DNA of 7,608 nucleotides from Synechococcus sp. CO36386bin_37. GTDB lineage: Bacteria; Cyanobacteriota; Cyanobacteriia; PCC-6307; Cyanobiaceae. The position numbers were made by a program, and so were the translations under genes. The notes beneath the pieces are model-generated. The model made no database searches and was not told where the DNA came from. It saw only the letters and a program-made list of their open reading frames with translations. Shown here piece by piece: positions 1 through 5,516 of this stretch (position 1 is the first letter of the stretch; each line of letters begins with the position of its first letter). Where the stretch lies: contig WTGE01000313.1 in NCBI GenBank assembly GCA_011525445.1, positions 1,261 through 8,868 on the forward strand. The letters run 5' to 3'.

Positions 1-1693
1 GATTGTCTTCGTTGGAATTTATATCATCAACTTTTTGATTCTTTTTGCTTTTGCTGCTTATTTCTTTTTCAGTAGGTTTCTGATCATTGTTGTTGAGTTT
101 GTTGCTTGGCACAATAAGGTTATTCGCTCCACGGAGCCGAGGGAAGGGAGTCCGTGTTGCGAACCGCCCATCAGAACCGAGGATTGCTAGGAGATTACGA
201 TCGGGTTTCCCGTAGAGCTTATGATAAGTCAGTTTGATGATGTTACTTTCAGGAAGAAGATTTTGACCACGCATGGTCTCCATAATCACATTTGAAAATT
301 CTTGCGATGACATTTGACGACTGTTGATCAAGTTCCCATCACTGTCAAACGTGGCGATTTCTCCAGCCTGAAATGAGATGGAATTCTGGCTTTGTGCAAG
401 TCGTCTGTTGTTAATGTGAAGGGATTGGATTGTTGATGAGGTTTCGGCGATCAATTGATTGGCGTTAAAATTGCCATTTGAGAGCTTGTTAATATTTTGA
501 TTGCCTTGGTTGAGGCGTCGTGCTTGGAAAGATGTGGGTGGTGACGGAGATTGTTGATTAATATTGGGATCATTGACTAAGGCTCCGTTGGGAGTAAACC
601 GATAACTCACTTGACCACCAATGACAGTATTTAACAGGTCGTCATATTGTCCATAGGCTGAGACTGTTAGTTGATTGCTAATTGGTACATTGAGACCGAT
701 GCGGCCGCCACCGTAGGAGTTTCCAATTCCATGAATAAGATATGGTGCGAAAGAAAGGGTAACTGATTGCTCTCCAAGATCAGCAACAGGAACTCCTAGT
801 TCCCCAATCGCATAACCTAGATTGTTGTTACATTCGTCCACAGGGATACCCCCTGATGCACCGAATTTCCACCGATTCACTTCCCATAGCCCACCAATGG
901 CAAGTTGGGAGTGGAAACAATCTCCATCGCTCCAGCCGTCGTAGCCTATCAATAAGGAGTAAATACTTCGATCAGTAGGATTCAACCACTTATATCCAAG
1001 TTCGCTGCTAGCGCCCGCAATACCGTCGAAATTTCCGTTGGCTGTTGTGTAGGAGTAGAGCAGATTGCTTCCGTTGACTTGACGAAGTGGAAGGAAAAAT
1101 GATGCGTCAGCAAGAACAGCTCCTGCTGCTGCTCCAAGAGACTGTTCCGATGCATTGCTACCCCAACCACTGACTCCTACCCCAAGTTCGGGATTAATTC
1201 TGGGATACATTGTAAGGATATCAGTTGCTTTACGCTTTGCTATTGGATGGTTTAATTTCCTTTCGTTTCCGATGATTGCATTCCCGCTGAGTATTGCGAG
1301 TTCATAATTGCCGTTTTCACGAACACTCAGCCAATAAGTTGTCCCGCGGATTCCTAAGACTTTGGACCCGATACAACTGTTCTGTGGTCCATTAACTAAA
1401 ACTTGACCACGGTTGATTCGAAGGCAATCCTCCCCCAGGCGAATCAAACTTTGTGTGCCTAGAAATCCAAGGGCGTGACGGTCAAACAATAGCTCTGCAC
1501 GACTGTTGCCAGTGCTGATTTCCTGTCCACGATCGGCACTTTCATTGACCGTTGCTGGCCGACGGTCGATGAACACTTCACGACCATCGATAATGCGACG
1601 AACGGTGGCCTGGTTAAACGGTGCTGCTTTGGATGTTGTGGCCAAGCCACTCATGGCAAACACGAAGATCAGTCCTATCTTCAGCAAATTCAT
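1..1693 (-). CDS. Secreted FecR-domain protein with beta-barrel (inverse-autotransporter-like) segment, 3' end cut by window
   Basis: The frame is open for 564 codons from the ATG at 1693-1691 to the left edge, so the C-terminus is missing. An in-frame stop at 1730-1732 and no other ATG between fix the start, although there is no Shine-Dalgarno. Residues 1-23 look like a Sec signal peptide, with probable cleavage after Ser-Lys-Ala. Residues 25-142 match the FecR pattern: repeated short beta strands, then GIRGTTYWLSV at 114-124 and an ILSGNAII strand at 134-141. Residues 205-368 read as alternating amphipathic strands with LGYKWLNP (232-239), IGYD and a closing QVSYRF (361-366), like inverse-autotransporter barrels of marine Synechococcus. 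Residues 370-440 are rich in Asn, Gln and Ser; 436-512 may be a small folded unit; 523-564 is Lys/Asn/Ser-rich. Cysteines come in two pairs (90/107 and 259/288). The likely location is the outer membrane or cell surface. The FecR call is fairly firm, the barrel call is by resemblance, and the function is unknown. Confidence 0.8.
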   Translation of the reverse strand, partial: MNLLKIGLIFVFAMSGLATTSKAAPFNQATVRRIIDGREVFIDRRPATVNESADRGQEISTGNSRAELLFDRHALGFLGTQSLIRLGEDCLRINRGQVLVNGPQNSCIGSKVLGIRGTTYWLSVRENGNYELAILSGNAIIGNERKLNHPIAKRKATDILTMYPRINPELGVGVSGWGSNASEQSLGAAAGAVLADASFFLPLRQVNGSNLLYSYTTANGNFDGIAGASSELGYKWLNPTDRSIYSLLIGYDGWSDGDCFHSQLAIGGLWEVNRWKFGASGGIPVDECNNNLGYAIGELGVPVADLGEQSVTLSFAPYLIHGIGNSYGGGRIGLNVPISNQLTVSAYGQYDDLLNTVIGGQVSYRFTPNGALVNDPNINQQSPSPPTSFQARRLNQGNQNINKLSNGNFNANQLIAETSSTIQSLHINNRRLAQSQNSISFQAGEIATFDSDGNLINSRQMSSQEFSNVIMETMRGQNLLPESNIIKLTYHKLYGKPDRNLLAILGSDGRFATRTPFPRLRGANNLIVPSNKLNNNDQKPTEKEISSKSKKNQKVDDINSNEDN

Positions 1694-1759
1694 AGGAATT
1701 GAAACTGATCTTTCAAGAATAACTAAATTTTAATGAATAACTCACGGGATATTAAGTTT

Positions 1760-1795
1760 TTCTCATGAGAATCCCATTAAAATTTCATGGATTCT
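1760..1795. repeat. Palindrome and overlapping inverted repeat upstream of the FecR/barrel gene
   Basis: TTCTCATGAGAA at 1760-1771 is a perfect 12-base palindrome. Overlapping it, AGAATCC (1768-1774) is repeated inverted as GGATTCT (1789-1795), with a 14-base AT-rich spacer. The pair lies 67-102 bases upstream of the FecR/barrel start codon, where a dimeric regulator could bind. It could also be chance in AT-rich DNA. No U-tract follows, so it is not an obvious terminator. Confidence 0.3.
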
Positions 1796-2095
1796 TTAGC
1801 AAAATCTCATGGGCTGCGGCTTTTTGTTCCAGCGCTATGACTTCGTAAAAATTTTGTTGGCCCCTTGGGTTTATCTGGAAAACTTTGTTGAGCGGATTCC
1901 TTGCGATTTTTTGAGAATCTCAGTGAATTGATTTGTATTTCCTGATTAAAAAGACGGCTTAAGTTCTTCGTGACAACTCTAAAAATGCAAAGCTTGTGTC
2001 GGGTTAGGACCCTTTCGTGCAAGTCGGATGATTATGAGAACGGAGGGGGTTTCCATCAAGTTTCTTCTTTTGAGAGAACGAGCTTGCTGCTGCTT

Positions 2096-2124
2096 TTGAC
2101 AAGAGCGATTCGTGCGTTCACGCT
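2096..2124 (+). promoter_or_regulatory. Possible argJ promoter (-35 consensus only)
   Basis: TTGACA at 2096-2101 is a perfect sigma70-type -35 hexamer, 85 bases before the argJ start. At the usual 17-base spacing the -10 position reads CACGCT, a poor match to TATAAT. The assignment rests on the -35 box and position alone. Confidence 0.2.
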
Positions 2125-2185
2125 GATCCGGCGACGGTGATGCGTGGCGGAACGGCAGGATGCCTTCAGTCTTTCGCGTTGACCT

Positions 2186-3436
2186 GTGGTTATCGCTGCC
2201 AGCCGGCCTTCCTCCGTTTGGATTCCCGTGAATGGAGGGGTCACCGCTCCCGCAGGTTTTCAGGCTGCAGGAGTTACAGCAGGTTTGAAGAACTCTGGCA
2301 AGCCGGATCTGTCCTTGCTGCTGGCTCCCGAGAATGCAGTTTGTGCTGGCACCTTCACAACGTCCGTTGTCCGTGCTGCCTGTGTGGATCTCTGTGCTGA
2401 GCGTCTGCGAATTGCATCCGGTCGCGTTTATGGGGTGGTCACGAATTCAGGTCAGGCCAATGCTTGCACCGGGGAGCGGGGTCTGGTTGACAGTCTCAGG
2501 ATCACACAAGCCGTGGCGGACTGTCTTGCACTCTCTCAAGAGCAAATTCTGGTGTGTTCCACCGGAGTGATCGGTGTGCCGATTGCGATGGACCCTCTCC
2601 TTCAAGCCGTCGGTCCGCTTGTGGCTGCGTTGTCATCTGATGGTGGATCCGCTGCAGCTGAGGCGATTCTCACCACGGATCTTGTGGCGAAGCAGATTGC
2701 TGTGGAAGCAGACCTGGGCGGGCGCAAAGTCCGCATTGGCGGAATGGCCAAGGGCTCCGGGATGATCCACCCCAACATGGCCACGATGCTCGGCTATCTC
2801 ACCTGTGATGCAGCGGTGCCGTTCGATCGCTGGCAAGAAATGGTGCAGAGAGCGGTTGATCGTTCCTTCAATGCCATCACTGTGGACGGTGATACCAGCA
2901 CGAACGACACCTTTTTAGGGTTTTCTGCCGGGGATCCGCTCCCAAAGGAACAACTTGGGGCTCTGGAGGAAGGGGTGACATTCGTCGCCCAGCACCTAGC
3001 ACGCTCGATCGCCCGTGATGGGGAGGGTGCCACATGTCTGATTGAAGTGAAAGTTGTGGGCACGAACTCAGAGAGAGAGGCGCGACAGATTGCGCGCGCT
3101 GTTTGTGGATCATCTTTGGTTAAAACTGCTGTGCATGGACGAGATCCCAATTGGGGGCGAATCGTCGCGGCAGCTGGTCGTGCTGGGGTGGATTTCGATG
3201 CTGACTCAGTGGCTCTTTGGATCGGTCCGTATCAATTAATGTCCGCTGGTCAGCCGTTGCCGTTTGATCGCGCTGCAGCATCCGCCTACCTCAGCGAACG
3301 CGCGTGTGGTCGTTATCTCCTTGAAGACACTGTGGAAATTCTGCTTTCTCTTGGGGAAGGTGACAATCAGGGCATGGCATGGGGGTGTGATTTGTCCGAT
3401 CAATATGTACGTATCAACGCCGATTACACAACTTGA
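2186..3436 (+). CDS. argJ: ArgJ, glutamate N-acetyltransferase (ornithine acetyltransferase)
   Basis: ArgJ moves the acetyl group from N-acetylornithine to glutamate, releasing ornithine and recycling acetylglutamate in the cytosolic arginine pathway. Some family members also use acetyl-CoA for the first step; the sequence alone does not tell which type this is. The 416-residue length is normal. Hallmarks are GGVTAP near the N-terminus (17-22), TNSGQANACTG (86-96), the oxyanion-hole segment STGVIG (125-130), KGSGMIHPNMATML (189-202) with the self-cleavage site between Ala199 and nucleophile Thr200, DGDTSTNDT (234-242), GRDPNWGR (318-325) and the conserved C-terminal NADYTT. The mature enzyme should be an alpha chain (1-199) plus a beta chain (200-416). 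The start is GTG, one codon after an in-frame TGA (2180-2182), so no longer start exists, and homologues have a similar short N-terminus. There is no clear Shine-Dalgarno. The gene is transcribed alone and converges on the oxygenase gene. Confidence 0.97.
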   Translation: MVIAASRPSSVWIPVNGGVTAPAGFQAAGVTAGLKNSGKPDLSLLLAPENAVCAGTFTTSVVRAACVDLCAERLRIASGRVYGVVTNSGQANACTGERGLVDSLRITQAVADCLALSQEQILVCSTGVIGVPIAMDPLLQAVGPLVAALSSDGGSAAAEAILTTDLVAKQIAVEADLGGRKVRIGGMAKGSGMIHPNMATMLGYLTCDAAVPFDRWQEMVQRAVDRSFNAITVDGDTSTNDTFLGFSAGDPLPKEQLGALEEGVTFVAQHLARSIARDGEGATCLIEVKVVGTNSEREARQIARAVCGSSLVKTAVHGRDPNWGRIVAAAGRAGVDFDADSVALWIGPYQLMSAGQPLPFDRAAASAYLSERACGRYLLEDTVEILLSLGEGDNQGMAWGCDLSDQYVRINADYTT

Positions 3437-3459
3437 TGGCGGATCATTTTCGGTAGTTT

Positions 3460-4035
3460 TCATTCTTTGGTGGTAAGTCTGTTTGGATTGGATGAGCCAA
3501 GAATGATGTTGATTGCAACACGCCAATACGAAAGCGTTTCATTGACAACATATCCTCCATTATGTTTGATCATAGAGGGAAAAATAATAAATCTTCCAGC
3601 CTTGTATTCAATCATTTCATCGGCAAGGTAGAATTCTCCTCCGTCTTTTGCATTCCAGACAGGATTAAGGAATCCAAGGATGGTCCAATGGTCTGTTTCG
3701 TCTGAGTCGGTATGAAATTTTGTTTTTGAAAAAGAGGATTTCGCGCCAACGTGGATGCGCAGGACTTCCTCTGGGATTTGTATGCTGAACTCTCTTTTTA
3801 AGCGATGCCTAACTCTAAATATGATCGACCTGAAATAGCCAGACAGAAACTCGTTGTCAATAACGCCTTCGTTTTCGATATTGAGACCTGGAAAACCCAT
3901 AAAGGGCAATAAATTTCTTCCTGTTCCAGACGATGTACGTGAGAGGTACCAGGTGGGTGTTTCAATAAGCCGGTGGTAGATCCACATCAACTCCTCACCG
4001 CTTAATATGTTGTCGATGATATAGCGCTGATGCAT
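3460..4035 (-). CDS. Fe(II)/2-oxoglutarate-dependent oxygenase, small prolyl-4-hydroxylase-like
   Basis: This is probably a soluble dioxygenase that couples 2-oxoglutarate decarboxylation to hydroxylation of an unknown substrate. From the ATG at 4035 it is 191 residues. The same frame stays open to a TTG at 4128 (222 residues), with a stop at 4141-4143. In 222-residue numbering the metal triad is His139-x-Asp141 and His189, and Arg203 is placed to bind the 2-oxoglutarate carboxylate. The core runs FHTDSD (138-143), GFLNPVWNAKDGGEFYLAD (152-170), AGRFIIFPS (177-185) and YWRVAINIIL (201-210), a typical double-stranded beta helix. I prefer the ATG because the fold begins just after it, but neither start has a Shine-Dalgarno. 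The gene is about 41% GC, well below argJ and the kinase, which suggests transfer. Similar small oxygenases occur in cyanophages and marine cyanobacteria. It converges on argJ with 23 bases between stop codons. Confidence 0.85.
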   Translation of the reverse strand: MHQRYIIDNILSGEELMWIYHRLIETPTWYLSRTSSGTGRNLLPFMGFPGLNIENEGVIDNEFLSGYFRSIIFRVRHRLKREFSIQIPEEVLRIHVGAKSSFSKTKFHTDSDETDHWTILGFLNPVWNAKDGGEFYLADEMIEYKAGRFIIFPSMIKHNGGYVVNETLSYWRVAINIILGSSNPNRLTTKE

Positions 4036-4444
4036 ATTAAAAGTAATTTTATTTCTAACTTTACCATTGAAGCTGAGTTGCTTGGTGGCATGCTCCGCGC
4101 TGGTTCCATTCAAGCGCAAGGCGGACAAGTAAGTCAGTATCTACAGCGTCAAATGTCTATTCTTTGGGGCCCTGTTCAGTGAGCAGCAACAAACGGCTTC
4201 CAACTCTGTAAGGCGATAACAACCTGCAAATACAGAAGGCTGTGTGAGAGGTAATTATTCAAATCAAATGGCTTTCTGGGATTGTAGGTTGTGGTTCTTT
4301 AGTACTTCTTGTCCATAACGATTGAGAAGTCATATTGAGAGCGGTTTCTCAGGACCCATGGATCTGATGCCGTCGGCTCTTGGCGGTGGAGACGTCAATA
4401 TGTTGTGAGATCGGGAGTTCAGCAATTCGATTCGATTCCACCCC

Positions 4445-4575
4445 ACCTATCACTGACTCCGTCATCATCTGTGCAGGATCCAGGCAACTTTGTGACCAGA
4501 GTTCTGATGCACAGGTGGTTCGTCTTGGCGACTGCAGTTGTCTTGTAGGTAGTCGATCAATTCTTGGTATCGACT
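4445..4575 (+). ncRNA. Possible structured RNA element
   Basis: On the plus strand, 4464-4475 can pair with 4508-4519 in 12 consecutive pairs, 10 Watson-Crick and 2 G-U. Inside, CAG/CTG (4481-4483 with 4504-4506) and AACTTT/AGAGTT (4486-4491 with 4498-4503, one G-U) close a GTGACC loop. Outside, ACTG/CAGT (4452-4455 with 4535-4538) and ACCTAT/GTAGGT (4445-4450 with 4545-4550) could extend the arm. Next to it, AGTCGAT/ATCGACT (4551-4557 with 4569-4575) forms a second hairpin. The wobbles in the 12-pair stem favour RNA made from the plus strand. I recognise no known RNA family, and pairings of this length can arise by chance in 600 bases, so this is a candidate only. Confidence 0.22.
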
Positions 4576-4670
4576 GGGACAATTCTGAAACGCATGGGCC
4601 ACATCACATGAACCATTCCATAGTTCCAGGTACCAATGCCATGTAGGTGTTCGAAATAAGGTCGTGAACA

Positions 4671-4674
4671 GGAG
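4671..4674 (+). promoter_or_regulatory. Shine-Dalgarno for short ORF at 4682
   Basis: GGAG, within AGGAG at 4670-4674, lies 7 bases before the ATG at 4682. The motif and spacing are ideal and are the main support for that ORF. Confidence 0.35.
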
Positions 4675-4681
4675 ACAAAGG

Positions 4682-4840
4682 ATGTGTTTGACTGCGACGC
4701 CACCCTCTGAGGTCTGGACAGCGCTGCGAGGATGGATGGATTATTCGGAGATTGATAAATGCCTGCTCGGCCTGAGTCCCTCGGAGCGAAGCCCAAAGGA
4801 CCAGCGCGTTCTTTGTTCTGGGTTGATCCATTGGTTGTAG
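4682..4840 (+). CDS. Possible 52-residue small protein overlapping the next gene
   Basis: An ATG with a well-spaced GGAG opens a 52-codon frame ending in TAG at 4838-4840. The protein starts MCLTATPPSEVW, has SEIDKCLLGLSPSER in the middle and ends SGLIHWL. It has two Cys early on and a third near the C-terminus. No domain or membrane segment is recognisable. Its last 82 bases overlap the 232-residue gene in another frame, and that gene has its own Shine-Dalgarno, so such a long overlap is unusual. It could be a real small protein, an upstream ORF tuning translation of the downstream gene, or chance. I do not recognise a family. Confidence 0.25.
   Translation: MCLTATPPSEVWTALRGWMDYSEIDKCLLGLSPSERSPKDQRVLCSGLIHWL
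4747..4750 (+). promoter_or_regulatory. Shine-Dalgarno for the 232-residue gene
   Basis: GGAG sits 8 bases before the ATG at 4759, and two stop codons (TGA TAA) directly precede that ATG in frame. Together they fix the start of the 232-residue gene. Confidence 0.6.
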
Positions 4841-5457
4841 GGGCTTGCTTCGCGCTTGGCTATGGCATCACTCAGCGTGTTATTCAGACTCGAGCTGGTT
4901 TACAGCAATCACAGCCGCAGTCCTTTTCATCCCGTTCGTTCCCAGGTGAAAGTCTTGAAGGCTTACGCGTTCGCTACGCCGATGACAAGCCGCTTGCGGC
5001 CGATGTTGCGGCAAAGGAACTGAAAGAGGCGAAGGAATTAAAGGAAACCAACGCGTTAGAACAAGCCAAGCTTGCCAAGCAAGCGGAACAACGCAAAGCC
5101 AAAGAGCAGGCTGAGCGCATTGCTGCCGCATCCCTTGTACGTCAGCGCAATCAGCAGGCTGTGGTGAATACATCCCGTCCCGTTGAAGACTTGCCAACGC
5201 TGAACGAGGAGACGGTCTTTGAAACCGAAGTTGATCTTCAGCTGGTGGACCCTGAATTGGGCTTGAGTGAACCCATGGCCGTGCCCGAGTCTGACCCTGT
5301 GCTGGATCAGGCCGCTCCGGGATTTGAGGTTGAGGCGCCTGTGATCGTTGAGTCCGCTGTGGTTGACCCTGTTGTGGTTGACCCTGTTGTGCTGCCCCCC
5401 GCGTTGGACGAGCCTGAGTTGTTTGTTGCTCCGGTTGCTGCGCCCCCTGCTCCTTGA
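4759..5457 (+). CDS. Conserved-type hypothetical protein: one membrane segment, coiled coil, acidic Pro-rich tail
   Basis: I do not recognise a named family, though the pattern resembles hypothetical proteins of marine Synechococcus. The 232 residues show a basic N-terminus (1-18), a hydrophobic segment at about 19-38 (LFWVDPLVVGACFALGYGIT) that may be a signal anchor, and a Gln/Ser-rich stretch. A charged Lys/Glu/Ala helix at about 82-130 includes the internal repeat KELKEAKELKET and is a likely coiled coil. An acidic Pro/Val-rich low-complexity tail (140-232) contains VVDPV twice and ends APVAAPPAP. It is probably anchored in the inner or thylakoid membrane with a long, partly disordered soluble part. 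A GGAG and two stops just before ATG support the start. The next gene begins 59 bases downstream, so the two may share a transcript with the kinase. A role as scaffold or partner of the kinase is only inference from position. Confidence 0.8.
   Translation: MPARPESLGAKPKGPARSLFWVDPLVVGACFALGYGITQRVIQTRAGLQQSQPQSFSSRSFPGESLEGLRVRYADDKPLAADVAAKELKEAKELKETNALEQAKLAKQAEQRKAKEQAERIAAASLVRQRNQQAVVNTSRPVEDLPTLNEETVFETEVDLQLVDPELGLSEPMAVPESDPVLDQAAPGFEVEAPVIVESAVVDPVVVDPVVLPPALDEPELFVAPVAAPPAP
5359..5388 (+). repeat. Two perfect 15-base tandem repeats inside the 232-residue gene
   Basis: GTGGTTGACCCTGTT occurs twice in direct succession (5359-5373 and 5374-5388), and the next three bases start a third copy. 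The unit is a multiple of three and encodes VVDPV twice, so copy-number change by slippage would lengthen or shorten the acidic tail without a frameshift. Confidence 0.9.
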
Positions 5458-5479
5458 TGCATCTCCGCTGATCGCGGAC

Positions 5480-5497
5480 TGAATCTGTCACAGTTCA
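5480..5497. promoter_or_regulatory. Operator-like imperfect inverted repeat
   Basis: TGAA-T-CTGT (5480-5488) and ACAG-TTCA (5490-5497) form an almost perfect dyad around C5489, with one extra base in the left arm. It ends 19 bases before the ATG of the 105-residue gene. Just upstream, TCCGC/GCGGA (5464-5468 with 5474-5478) forms another short hairpin without a U-tract. It could be an operator or a chance dyad. Confidence 0.2.
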
Positions 5498-5516
5498 ATG
5501 GTTGAAAAGAACAGCC

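Larger units (their letters stand above)
1694..2185. other. Intergenic region between divergent FecR/barrel gene and argJ
   Basis: This stretch of about 490 bases should carry both divergent promoters and the leaders of the two flanking genes. I see no convincing gene. A short minus-strand frame at 1807-2022 has no recognisable protein features and low-quality context. The part next to the FecR gene (1700-1800) is AT-rich and holds a 12-base palindrome and a 7-base inverted repeat. The part next to argJ holds a TTGACA hexamer but no good matching -10 box. The length is generous for a compact picocyanobacterial genome. Confidence 0.6.
4036..4681. other. Long gene-poor interval with potential RNA hairpins
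   Basis: Positions 4036-4128 could be an N-terminal extension of the oxygenase if translation starts at TTG 4128. From 4129 to 4681 no reading frame has the look of a protein. The frames at 4380-4646 (plus) and 4349-4582 (minus) use poor starts and show no domain or plausible hydrophobic pattern. GC is intermediate, about 40-53% by line. Several inverted repeats suggest plus-strand RNA folding: 4323-4351, 4445-4550 and 4551-4575. No tRNA, known housekeeping RNA, transposase remnant or U-tract terminator was recognised. It may hold a small RNA, a long leader for the downstream cluster, or a decayed gene. Confidence 0.5.

Noticed and set aside
1807..2022. 71-codon minus-strand frame between the divergent genes
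   Set aside because: No SD or recognisable features, and it lies in the region expected to hold promoters and leaders.
2056..2244. 62-codon minus-strand frame overlapping the argJ start
   Set aside because: It overlaps the conserved N-terminus of ArgJ on the opposite strand and has no recognisable features.
3415..3460. Possible terminator hairpin at the end of argJ (CGCC 3419-3422 with GGCG 3438-3441)
   Set aside because: Only four strong pairs around a 15-base loop, with a short ATTTT but no real U-tract. The 23-base convergent gap is too short for a clear bidirectional terminator.
4420..4450. tRNA-like T-loop words (TTCGATT twice) near ATTCGATTCGATTCC
   Set aside because: The bases flanking either copy do not form a T-stem, and no acceptor, D or anticodon arm fits. 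The word arises from a 5-base tandem repeat.
4349..4646. Opposing frames of about 77-88 codons in the gene-poor interval
   Set aside because: The plus frame would start at TTG without an SD. Neither product shows a domain, membrane segment or heptad pattern, and I could not join frames into a recognisable decayed transposase.
4880..5491. 203-codon minus-strand frame rich in Gln, Arg and Pro
   Set aside because: It lies antisense to the 232-residue gene, whose plus-strand frame has a proper SD and a sensible domain pattern. The Gln/Pro richness is the mirror of its Leu/Val/Pro and Lys/Glu codons.
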